Shown here: piece by piece, positions 35,839 to 44,533 of the stretch | Position numbering within the stretch: the first letter of the stretch is position 1 | How the letters are laid out: each line of letters starts with the position of its first letter | Assembly: GCA_015232355.1 (NCBI GenBank) | Contig: JADFZW010000036.1 | Coordinates: 1-49,725 of the forward strand | Reading direction: 5' to 3' | Length of the DNA: 49,725 nt | DNA from: Oligoflexia bacterium | GTDB taxonomy: Bacteria; Bdellovibrionota; Bacteriovoracia; Bacteriovoracales; Bacteriovoracaceae | The notes under the pieces: generated by a model | Database searches by the model: none | What the model was told of the DNA's origin: nothing | What the model saw: only the letters and a program-made list of their open reading frames with translations | Translations under genes and position numbers: made by a program

Positions 35839-36041
35839 ACATAATTAAATAAAAGTATAGACAAAATGAACTAAGATTATTAGTTTTATAGCGTTGTCAG
35901 ATATTACAAGATAATGCAAATAATACAGATAATATTTTATGTTATGTATATTATCTAGGTATGTTTTTATCATTATTTGTGTCTTTAATATTTTTTTATT
36001 TTTTTTTATTATTATTATTTTTATTTTTGGAGGCCTTGCAA

Positions 36042-36482
36042 ATGAAAAAATTACTTGTACTTTTCACAATGTCAGCTGCTCTATTGGTAGCATTTAGCTG
36101 TACTAAGAAAGAAGAAGCTCCTGCTACTAATCCAGCAGATGCTAACAACCCAGCAGCTCAAGCAAAAGTTACATTCTTACTAAACGTAGTAGTTGAGCCA
36201 GAAGGCGCAGGTACAATCACTCCAGCTAATGGTGCTTTTGATAAAGGCGCAACTATTGAATTGAACGGAAATGCAAATGCAGGTTTCGCTTTTGACAGAT
36301 GGGAAGGCGATCTAGTTGGAACAAACAACATGGCACAAGTTGTAATGGATGCTAACAAAAACATTAAAGCAATCTTTAAGAAAGCAGACGGTACAACAGC
36401 AGCAGCACCAGCTGATCAAAATGCAGCAGCTCAGCCAGCAGGCGGACAACCAGCGGCAGCTCCAGCAGGTGGTGGAAATTAA
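36042..36482 (+). CDS. Small lipoprotein with one InlB-type repeat domain
   Basis: Start at ATG 36042, with GGAGG 8 nt upstream; the open frame from 35961 is only a T-rich leader. The lipobox AFSC gives a lipidated Cys near residue 18. The mature protein is a single divergent InlB B-repeat module: NVVVEPEGAGTITPANGAFD, then GFAFDRWEGDLVGTNN and NIKAIFKK. The C-terminus is Ala/Pro/Gly-rich and repetitive. It uses more G+C-rich codons (GCA, GCT, CCA, GGC) than its neighbours and has a strong RBS, which suggests high expression, like a major envelope lipoprotein. A hairpin follows. Confidence 0.8.
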   Translation: MKKLLVLFTMSAALLVAFSCTKKEEAPATNPADANNPAAQAKVTFLLNVVVEPEGAGTITPANGAFDKGATIELNGNANAGFAFDRWEGDLVGTNNMAQVVMDANKNIKAIFKKADGTTAAAPADQNAAAQPAGGQPAAAPAGGGN

Positions 36483-36506
36483 TAATCTAATTAATAATCG
36501 ATCTAA

Positions 36507-36539
36507 TTTAGTACTTAATATAAATATATTAGTACTAAA
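36507..36539 (+). terminator. Hairpin after the lipoprotein gene
   Basis: TTTAGTACT and AGTACTAAA (9 bp) around a 15-nt partly paired loop; no T-run follows. Likely 3' end structure of the lipoprotein mRNA. Confidence 0.45.
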
Positions 36540-36632
36540 AAAATACGTACTGGTTTAAGTTTTTGTAGATGTCGTGGTAACTTTGATTCCTCCTTGTAAA
36601 ATTAATTGTTACGAAAGATTTTGGTATCTATC

Positions 36633-39509
36633 ATGAACTTTACCAGTATGTTTTTATATACTTTAGCTTCAACTTTACTTCTAGTTTTAATTCTGCATTC
36701 AAATTCACTGGCCAAAGATAACGATAAAGATAACGATAAAGATAATGTAAAAAATCTAGTTCTTCTGAGAGATATCTCCGAAGATGATTTGAAAATAATT
36801 GAACAAGACTCTGAATTAATTAAAAAAATCTCTGCAAAAGCAAAAGTCGTAAAGTTAAATCCATTAATAAAAAATATTATTAATCACAATGCTGTTGAAG
36901 ATACTATTGTAGTTAACATCTCATCTGACCATCAAAATGCTAATGCAAATCTCAATCTTGTACTAAAGAAAATAAGAGTTTTTGAAAATATTATTAATGG
37001 AAAAAAATATTATACATGGATTGGAGAAGATATCTCTAACCATATTAGCTTAATTGCTATCACCTTTTACAATGAAGATATGATTGTTGCGCAAATTGAC
37101 TCCATATCAAATTCCTATTCAATAAAACATATCGGAAAGGGTTTTTATACTCTAAACAAAATCTCTGAAAATCACCAAGAGAGTCCTGATGAAATGATCA
37201 ATGGAACAAAGATCAAAGATACAGTAAAAGTCACTCCCGAACTGGCCGAACTTATCAGACAGAGCAAACTTAACAATCTTAACAATCCAAGCAATCCAAG
37301 CAATCCTCTCTCTATCATAAATGGAACAACTAACACCAATAATACTTCAACCCCAGTTCACAGTAGTAATGAAGATGGTAGTATAGTGGATCTAATGATT
37401 GTCTATACCAGCGATGTAAAAAAATCCTCCACCGATATCACTGCTGAAATAGTAAATAATGTTCAATATGCTAACCAAGTATTAGAACAAAGCTGTGTAC
37501 AATTTCGCTTAAGATTAGTCTACTCTGGAGAAATCTCCTACACTGAAACAAAAAACTCCACTCTTGATTTAACTAATTTAACCACAAGTAGCGAGGTTTC
37601 CGCTCTAAGATCAACCTACGGGGCCGATTTAGTACAAATGTGGGTTTTAAACAATACAGACGTCTGTGGAATAGGATACTACACTCTAAGTGCAGAATAT
37701 GGTTTCTCTGTTGTAATTAAGAGCTGTGTTCCTACTAGTTCAATTCATGAAATTGGACATAACTTTTCACTCTTTCATGATCGCTATCAAGAAGAGCTCT
37801 CATTTTATAATTCAGAAGCACCAAACAAAGCTGCTTACGGTTATACCAATGCTGCTCTAAAAGTTCGAGATATTATGGCCTACAATACTGAGTGTGCGAA
37901 CTCTGGTTTTTACTGCCCTCGTATTCCATACTTTTCAACCCCCAGAGTACGCTACAGTGGTTTACCTCTAGGAATTGCCAACATTGCTGATAGTGTTTCC
38001 AGATTAAATGAAACTAGAGTTACCGTGGCCAACTACTATCCTGCTCAAAGTAGTTACGATATCAACACCTTCAACAACCTCAGCACAGGTGTTGGATGTT
38101 TAGCAGATACAACCAATGAAAAGAGCGCAAAATTATCCGCTTGTTTTGTAGCATCGGCCGCCTATGGTTCTTACCTTGATCCTCATGTACAAACATTGCG
38201 AGAATTTAGAGATAAGATTTTAAAAAAATTTTATCTCGGTCGTCTCTTTATCTCCTACTATGAAAACTCCTCTCCTCTGCTGGCCCATCTTATACAACAT
38301 AACCCTACTCTAAAAACAATATCTAAAATAATTTTAACTCCTATAGTTTTTATCACTATCCCAATAGTTAAATATCCACTACTAACTTTGATGGTGCCAA
38401 TTGCTCTTTTATTTTCTCCATTTCTCCTCTCAATTTTATTCTTTGCCTTCTTTGCTTTCTTCGCTTTTGCATTTTTTTCTAGCAATAATATTTATGCACA
38501 AGTTGCTTCTCCTTCATTTGATCCTACTGTAAAAAATATCAATCCTGCCGTAGTTAGCATCGGTAATAGCAATATCAATATCAATAGCAATAGCAATGGT
38601 GGAAAAATTGCAACTAAACTATCACAAGGACGCAAAGAATCTTTCTTCGGCCCTATTGTAAGAGAGAGTGAGGATATCTACGCCAGCAATATATTAGCAT
38701 CCTATAACTTTCATGGATTAGGAATAGAGGGTTGTTCATTAATACAAAGAACCTCTTCTCGTGATGAAAAAATTAAAAACTCAGTTTTTAAAAGTACCAG
38801 CAAAGATGATGAATACTCTATTAGCATTGCTTACAATTTTCTTTCCTTTTTATCTTTAGGATTTAATTTTGCAAAAGATAAAAGACAAACTTTAGACCAA
38901 GAAAAAAGTAATCAATATAGCGGGATTGGAATTGGACTTAATATGTTTAAGTATTTCTATCTTGGCGTGGGTAACACTTATATTAAAAATAAACAAACAT
39001 ACCTCTCTGATAATTCTTGGACAGACTCCTATATTGGAATATCCTTTTCCTCTATGGCCAATACTCCAATAGCTTTACGTTTAGAGACTGCTTATATCTT
39101 TTCACCAGAATCAGTAGTGGCATCATCATCTTCAACTTCATCTCCTACTTCATCTCCGAATGGAAGCAATTATCATTCAAAGACACGCACTCTACTATTT
39201 AGCGCAGATTCTTTATTTATAGGAAAGCTCTTTGATCAACTTACCCTTGGTTCAGTTAACGGTATCGCCATAGGCGGATCTGTGCAATCAAGCGATAAAT
39301 ACCCTATCACTGTTACAGGTACTACGTCTTCAGATTCAAGTTCAGGTGAATTAAAAGAAAAATGCTTGACTATCACCGGATATCTTATGTTTGTAGCGAT
39401 AAAGAGACATCTTTATCTTGGACCTACATTGAGTATTAATAAAACAACTCTGGGAGAAACTAGTTCTAGTGAACAACAAATTGCTCTCAATATCGGAATA
39501 AAATTTTAA
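36633..39509 (+). CDS. Metzincin protease with CFI-box domain fused to an outer-membrane barrel
   Basis: Signal peptide to about residue 27, then a small DKDN repeat and a pro-region. The protease has HEIGHNFSLFH (H372, E373, H376, H382), the HExxHxxxxxH metzincin zinc site of M12B-like proteases, with a Met-turn candidate in DIMAY. Around residue 503 comes the CFI-box block (ACFVASAAYGSYLDP, then LREFRDKILKKF), normally the C-terminal end of such exported proteins. Here a hydrophobic stretch follows, then a signal-peptide-like end (NIYAQVAS) and about 330 residues of barrel-like strands ending in IALNIGIKF. This looks like two genes fused. The start is ATG 36633; TTG 36606 is in frame but lacks support. 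Confidence 0.78.
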   Translation: MNFTSMFLYTLASTLLLVLILHSNSLAKDNDKDNDKDNVKNLVLLRDISEDDLKIIEQDSELIKKISAKAKVVKLNPLIKNIINHNAVEDTIVVNISSDHQNANANLNLVLKKIRVFENIINGKKYYTWIGEDISNHISLIAITFYNEDMIVAQIDSISNSYSIKHIGKGFYTLNKISENHQESPDEMINGTKIKDTVKVTPELAELIRQSKLNNLNNPSNPSNPLSIINGTTNTNNTSTPVHSSNEDGSIVDLMIVYTSDVKKSSTDITAEIVNNVQYANQVLEQSCVQFRLRLVYSGEISYTETKNSTLDLTNLTTSSEVSALRSTYGADLVQMWVLNNTDVCGIGYYTLSAEYGFSVVIKSCVPTSSIHEIGHNFSLFHDRYQEELSFYNSEAPNKAAYGYTNAALKVRDIMAYNTECANSGFYCPRIPYFSTPRVRYSGLPLGIANIADSVSRLNETRVTVANYYPAQSSYDINTFNNLSTGVGCLADTTNEKSAKLSACFVASAAYGSYLDPHVQTLREFRDKILKKFYLGRLFISYYENSSPLLAHLIQHNPTLKTISKIILTPIVFITIPIVKYPLLTLMVPIALLFSPFLLSILFFAFFAFFAFAFFSSNNIYAQVASPSFDPTVKNINPAVVSIGNSNININSNSNGGKIATKLSQGRKESFFGPIVRESEDIYASNILASYNFHGLGIEGCSLIQRTSSRDEKIKNSVFKSTSKDDEYSISIAYNFLSFLSLGFNFAKDKRQTLDQEKSNQYSGIGIGLNMFKYFYLGVGNTYIKNKQTYLSDNSWTDSYIGISFSSMANTPIALRLETAYIFSPESVVASSSSTSSPTSSPNGSNYHSKTRTLLFSADSLFIGKLFDQLTLGSVNGIAIGGSVQSSDKYPITVTGTTSSDSSSGELKEKCLTITGYLMFVAIKRHLYLGPTLSINKTTLGETSSSEQQIALNIGIKF

Positions 39510-39514
39510 ACTAG

Positions 39515-39547
39515 AATTAAATTAAAATTAAATTAAAATTAAATTAA
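39515..39547 (+). repeat. 11-nt tandem repeat, three perfect copies
   Basis: AATTAAATTAA three times, between the fused protease gene and the RBS of the PilZ gene. Confidence 0.95.
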
Positions 39548-39570
39548 TACTTATTTAAAAGGAGGGCAAA

Positions 39571-39909
39571 ATGAATTTAAACATGGATATGTTTAAGTAT
39601 GGTCACGAACGTAGAAAATATCCACGAAAAAGCGTATCTCTTGAATCAAGAATCTATAGTAGTATAAAGAGAGGATCTTATTCATGCAAAGTTAAAGATA
39701 TTGGGATGGGCGGAGCATTTATTAGTTCTCCATTCATGCCTCGTATTGGTGAGATTATTACATTTGAATTACTCACCCGTTATTATAAACTAATCACCAC
39801 TGGAAACGCTAAAGTAGTTTGGTTAAAAAATCAGGGACCATTAAATGAACATGGTTTCGGAATTCGCTTTGATGTTTTACTCGATGATGACTCGTTTAAA
39901 GAACTATAG
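39571..39909 (+). CDS. Single-domain PilZ protein (c-di-GMP sensor family)
   Basis: A 112-aa PilZ domain. The RxxxR motif is RKYPR (R15-R19). The second motif, normally [DN]xSxxG, reads DIGMGG (D43, G48), so the Ser is a Gly here. Beta-strands follow (GEIITFELLTRYYKL, HGFGIRFDVL). It would change behaviour in response to c-di-GMP by binding a partner; the Ser-to-Gly change may weaken binding. RBS AAGGAGGG 6 nt before ATG. It is downstream of the fused protease gene with a triple 11-nt repeat between them. Confidence 0.92.
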   Translation: MNLNMDMFKYGHERRKYPRKSVSLESRIYSSIKRGSYSCKVKDIGMGGAFISSPFMPRIGEIITFELLTRYYKLITTGNAKVVWLKNQGPLNEHGFGIRFDVLLDDDSFKEL

Positions 39910-39946
39910 TGGCCTATAGTGACCGCGAGAGGCCGCAAGAAAGTTA

Positions 39947-41671
39947 TTATTCTTTAGTTTTTTCCATACGCATTTCCAACTCCTCATCATTTAAAATAAA
40001 CTCATCTAACATACTGATATTTTCATATGAAGGAATTTTTTCCTGAGATATGTTAAAAAATAATTCAGATAGTAGCATTCTGCTTGCTGGCCCATTATTA
40101 CTTTTTGCTATTTCACTTATCTTTACTAAAATATCATTTTCAATTTTTTCATGCATAATTTTTCTCTCATAAAGAGAAGGATTTTTTGCTAATTTGTGTA
40201 GATATTTAATCATTCCCTTTAAAACTATCCCAACTGATCCATAGGCCCAATAAAATGTTAGATCTTTTTTAGAATCATATTTTGGATCTGTTATTTGTTT
40301 AGTTTGAGGATTACGGATGGGATCTTCCATCCTTTGCAGTAATTCTTTCTCTACATCAATAGATGATCCATTTGTGCGCTTGAAAATTTCCATAGCAAGT
40401 TTAATTCTAAATTTGCTTTGATCTAACATAATATTTGCTAGTTGATTTAAAGATTTTTGTTCTTTCTCAATTTTGTTAAACTCTATTTGATCATTTTCTT
40501 TATTTGAATTTAATTTGCGCTTACTCTTTTCCAAGCGTTCATTGAACATTTTTTGTTGTTGAGATGTAATCCATAAAATAGCACTTTCCTTACGTAAAAA
40601 GGAGTAGAAACTATCTAGTGATGTCTCTTTAGAATAGAAAGAAAAAAGTTCATTATCTTGAATGAGAGAACTTTTTCTTAATAGAATAAGCAAATTATCT
40701 TGCATCTCTTTAAAAAAAACATCCAAAAAAGATGCTAAGAGAATAGGTTTTGAACTTAATACATACATGCTTTGTTTAAGGGCACTAAAAAATTTTTCAA
40801 TATCGAGAGTGGTTAAAAGATCTGGTCTGCTTTTTAGAAGCTCAATAAATTCAGCTGACCAATTAATAATTTTATCGATATTGTTTTTAGAGAATTTTTT
40901 TCCAAAGTTATCATATTCTGAGTATTTAGTTATAAATTTATTAAGCATATTGGTTGCTTCAGAAATTTGCAGGTTATTTGCAATAGAATAAAATTTAATA
41001 TAATCAAATTCCTTTATGTCGTTTATATTTAGAGGAATATTTACACTAGAACAAGAATATAGTTGAGAATTACTTTCAAACTCTTTTCGAGCAAGGTTTG
41101 TTAATAACTCATTTTTTAAAATGCATTTTTGTTTCAATTTATTAAATGATTTCAAAAAAGTATCTTTAGATTTTTCACTGTCAAACATAAAATAGATGCT
41201 ATCATTTATAAGCATAGATGTTTTTTGGGGAAAGGTAATAGAGGATATATTTTCAATAAATGTTCCATCGTAGTGTTTCCAAATAATATCAAATGGGTGT
41301 GTCTCTCGTTTTTTAGGCGAACTTAAAAAGAGTTTGCAATTTCTGATACCGGCCAATAGATTATATTTATTTTCCGTAAGATAATTAATTGTTGTATCAA
41401 GAATTAATTTAGTTTTAATTGAATTATGTAATTGTTTTAACAAATTAGTTTCAACTGTTTGAATTTTGCTATTCATTTGTTTATACGATAGATTTGTATG
41501 AATATTATAAAACCAATTATTAATTGAGGTAGACAAAGTTTCCTCTTTCTTACTACTTTGTTCACTGGCCAAGACCAAGACAAGTGGAGAATGAAGTAAA
41601 GAGAAAGTTAAGAGTAAACATAGGCAATATAAGTAATATAAGCATAGATTGTAAATATTTGATCTGTTCAT
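39947..41671 (-). CDS. Large exported helical protein, unknown function
   Basis: The start is ATG 41671, preceded by GAGGGA; the longer frame to 41701 has no RBS. A long signal peptide (residues about 1-36, LVLVLASEQ) precedes a 538-aa helical, Lys/Asn/Ser-rich protein with no membrane helix and few cysteines. The repeated pattern NKLNEKx-type helices and the LFFNISQEK end suggest a solenoid or coiled-coil. No family or catalytic motif was recognised. It is divergent from the 835-aa gene over a 353-nt gap. Confidence 0.6.
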   Translation of the reverse strand: MNRSNIYNLCLYYLYCLCLLLTFSLLHSPLVLVLASEQSSKKEETLSTSINNWFYNIHTNLSYKQMNSKIQTVETNLLKQLHNSIKTKLILDTTINYLTENKYNLLAGIRNCKLFLSSPKKRETHPFDIIWKHYDGTFIENISSITFPQKTSMLINDSIYFMFDSEKSKDTFLKSFNKLKQKCILKNELLTNLARKEFESNSQLYSCSSVNIPLNINDIKEFDYIKFYSIANNLQISEATNMLNKFITKYSEYDNFGKKFSKNNIDKIINWSAEFIELLKSRPDLLTTLDIEKFFSALKQSMYVLSSKPILLASFLDVFFKEMQDNLLILLRKSSLIQDNELFSFYSKETSLDSFYSFLRKESAILWITSQQQKMFNERLEKSKRKLNSNKENDQIEFNKIEKEQKSLNQLANIMLDQSKFRIKLAMEIFKRTNGSSIDVEKELLQRMEDPIRNPQTKQITDPKYDSKKDLTFYWAYGSVGIVLKGMIKYLHKLAKNPSLYERKIMHEKIENDILVKISEIAKSNNGPASRMLLSELFFNISQEKIPSYENISMLDEFILNDEELEMRMEKTKE

Positions 41672-42024
41672 TGTTCCCTCGATAAATATGATCAATATCA
41701 TCGCTATTATTGTTACAATAGTATCTCTAATTTATTTATATATTCTAAATATTACTACTTTATTTTCATGGATCCTTTGATTTCAAGAAGATGAAATTAA
41801 ATAAATAATTTTTAGTTAGCAGTTTTTACTTTTACATCTTCATTCCCATGATGATTTTTAGAGGCAATAAATAAAAAGATTATTCGTAAATAATAAAAAG
41901 GTAGCTCTTCTAAACTTCAAAGATAATCATTTTTTTTCATAAAAGAATTTAAGTGCTTTCTTTGTCTATATTAAAATATTAAGTATAACAAACATAAATA
42001 AGCATTTTTTTAGGAGGATTAACT
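41672..42024. other. Divergent intergenic region, 353 nt
   Basis: AT-rich region between the two divergent exported-protein genes, carrying their leaders and promoters. I see no gene, no strong hairpin and no clear -35/-10 pair. The RBS of the plus-strand gene (TAGGAGG) closes it. Confidence 0.6.
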
Positions 42025-44532
42025 ATGAGAGAGTTAAACTTTAAATTTAACAAAATATATTTTATTGTTTTAACTTTGTTGATAATGATGATGTTGATAT
42101 TGTCATCATTACCAGCGTTGTGCGGTTTGGATTTTCCTATTACAAATCCTACAAATCCAACTAATCCTATGAACCCTACGAATCCAGTAGTAGATCCAAA
42201 TGCAGGACTTACTAAAGAGATGGGGGCATTAAATGCTAATATGGCCAATTTAAATCTAAATGTGGGTAAATCAACTGAAGCATTAATAAAAACTTCTGAA
42301 GGATTAAATAATTTAGGAGGAAGTATTAGTACAACAGGAAGTGGAATTACCACTGGACTTAACAATACAACTACAGTTATGAAGAGCTCATTAGAAAAAT
42401 TTGATGAGGTTAATAAAAATTTAAAAGGATTGGTTGGTAGTTTTGAAAAATTTGATTTATTAAATAACAACTTAAGCAGTTTTAATCAAACACTTCCAAC
42501 CATAACTAGCAATTGGAGTACCTCCAATGATAAAATTACTAAGTTAATAGATACCATAAATACCACCACTAAAACGGCCACTACAATTAGCAATCAAGCA
42601 TTTAACAAAGTAGATGATGTTATGAAAACAGCAAACGGTGCAATGGATACCGCAAACCAGATAAAAGATACTTGGGGTAAGACTAACGATATTATAACCA
42701 CTACTCTTAAATATCTAACACCAGTTAATATTGCGGCCACAGTTTTTTTAGTTGCTGCCAGCGGGACTTTAGGCGTGGGAGTAATGAAAGGAATGCTTGA
42801 TGTAAGTAGATGGGTAATAGGAAAAATGGTGGAGAAAATCAATGATATATACAAGAGTGATTTAGAAGAACAAAAAAAACAACAAGAGTTTAGAAATGAG
42901 ATTTTGAAAGCAGCAGAGTACTATCAAAAGATATTTGAAGGTTCCAATAACATTAAAAATATTATAAGAGCATTATTGGACGCCAAGAGCATGTTAAATA
43001 AGAGTGGAATATCTGTCGATAATCTTTCAATGCAAATCAAAGAGGTTCTTGCTGATAATGAAGGAAATATATTGATAATGGATTCAGAAAAGGAGGAGAT
43101 CCTTCATAGAGTAAGAGAAGAACAAAAATTACAAAAAATTTCAGGAAAAAAGATTTCACAAGAAAATGTTGATTGTGTTGAAGATAAAGGAAAGAAGATA
43201 TTAGCAAATAGTGGCATGCTATTTAAAGTATCTGATGAATTAGTGTTGAATTTAAAAAAAGTAATTCTTGAAATTAGTGAAATAAAAGATAGTAATCAAA
43301 ATTTAAGTAAAGTTAAAAATTGGATTGAGAATAATTACAGTGCTGCTAAAAATATTTGTATTAATATAAGTGAGTTGCTGACCAGTCTTAAAACTATGGA
43401 GGAGTTTCAAAATAATTATCGAAATCAAGTAATTCAAACTCGCGACTTAGTAATTAATCAGAGATTAAAGGCGGCAAAAGTTTTTATTGACAGAATGAAG
43501 CAAGTGAAAAAAGAAAATATGAGTTGTAAAATTGAAAATGCTAAACTATGCCGTTCGTTTGAGGAAGAGAGTAAGGATGTAATTCGAGAAATGATTGAGG
43601 AGAAGATTCGTGCTTGCGTGAAAATTGCAAGCGATGGTAGAAATAATGGGAAGGAGTGGAAACAGATGTTTCATAAATTTGTAACAGATAGAATAACCTA
43701 TGTGGGAATAGGAGTAGGAAATAATGGCAAGAATGGTAAGAAAGAAAAGTATGATTACATTAGTGAAATTAAAAAGTTAAAAATAATGATAAGAGATGAA
43801 GTGCTATCTAAGTTGAATATGAAAAAAGATGAAAAAACTAAAAATGAAATAGAAAAGATAAAAAGATTATTAGAGGATGGTTATCAAGAGATAAGTAATA
43901 TGCCAAAGCTTGAGAGGATACTCTTTGATTCTCAAAAAGGATTACTAAAAAAAGAGGATTATAAAGAATTATCAAATCAATTTAATTCATTTGCATTAGT
44001 AATAAAAGCATATAAAAATGAAGAGGGTGATAGATTTAGAAATGAATATGATGACCATTATGCAGAGGTAAAAAAGTACTATAAAATTGCAAAGGGTAAT
44101 GAAAATTACAATATCTGTAGAAAGTTAGTTTTAGAAGAGGTGTATGTAATTAATGATGACAATGGAGCTAATAAAAAGTATGTAAGCTATAATGAATCCT
44201 TGTTTGATAATGATGTAATTAAAAAATTTAATAATCAAAAATTAAAAAATGATTCTATAAGCGAGTACATGAAACATATAGAATCATTAATTCTAAATAC
44301 AGCGACTCCTTTGGATAATCCACAGATGTCACTTAATTCCTCTAAGGATTTCATGATGATCCATTTAAATAGATTGATAAAAGAAAAGATGGTTTATGAT
44401 GGTGAATATAATTTAAAATCACAACAATCTATCAATTTAAAACAAGATGAATGGAAAGACATGGAAGATAAAGTTAGAGGAAGTAGAGCGCTAGAGAAAA
44501 AATATTTTGAATTGTGTACAAGTAAAAAATAG
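42025..44532 (+). CDS. Exported or membrane protein with Thr-Asn-Pro repeat, coiled coil and one central membrane segment
   Basis: A signal peptide (residues about 1-33, LPALCG) is followed by a TNPTNPMNPTNP repeat. Next is a Thr/Ser/Asn-rich helical region (residues about 60-230). A hydrophobic helix (NIAATVFLVAASGTLGVGV, about 233-252) can span a membrane. The remaining 580 residues are Lys/Glu-rich, helical and coiled-coil-like, with several cysteines. The layout (signal peptide, methyl-acceptor-like helical zone, one membrane helix, long coiled coil) resembles a pore-forming or injected protein, but no family was identified. RBS TAGGAGG. It ends 1 nt from the end of the convergent transglutaminase/vWA gene. 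Confidence 0.6.
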   Translation: MRELNFKFNKIYFIVLTLLIMMMLILSSLPALCGLDFPITNPTNPTNPMNPTNPVVDPNAGLTKEMGALNANMANLNLNVGKSTEALIKTSEGLNNLGGSISTTGSGITTGLNNTTTVMKSSLEKFDEVNKNLKGLVGSFEKFDLLNNNLSSFNQTLPTITSNWSTSNDKITKLIDTINTTTKTATTISNQAFNKVDDVMKTANGAMDTANQIKDTWGKTNDIITTTLKYLTPVNIAATVFLVAASGTLGVGVMKGMLDVSRWVIGKMVEKINDIYKSDLEEQKKQQEFRNEILKAAEYYQKIFEGSNNIKNIIRALLDAKSMLNKSGISVDNLSMQIKEVLADNEGNILIMDSEKEEILHRVREEQKLQKISGKKISQENVDCVEDKGKKILANSGMLFKVSDELVLNLKKVILEISEIKDSNQNLSKVKNWIENNYSAAKNICINISELLTSLKTMEEFQNNYRNQVIQTRDLVINQRLKAAKVFIDRMKQVKKENMSCKIENAKLCRSFEEESKDVIREMIEEKIRACVKIASDGRNNGKEWKQMFHKFVTDRITYVGIGVGNNGKNGKKEKYDYISEIKKLKIMIRDEVLSKLNMKKDEKTKNEIEKIKRLLEDGYQEISNMPKLERILFDSQKGLLKKEDYKELSNQFNSFALVIKAYKNEEGDRFRNEYDDHYAEVKKYYKIAKGNENYNICRKLVLEEVYVINDDNGANKKYVSYNESLFDNDVIKKFNNQKLKNDSISEYMKHIESLILNTATPLDNPQMSLNSSKDFMMIHLNRLIKEKMVYDGEYNLKSQQSINLKQDEWKDMEDKVRGSRALEKKYFELCTSKK

Positions 44533-44533
44533 A

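Noticed and set aside
41979..42470. 163-codon minus-strand frame
   Set aside because: Shadow of the Thr/Asn/Pro-rich start of the 835-aa gene, which has its own RBS and signal peptide.
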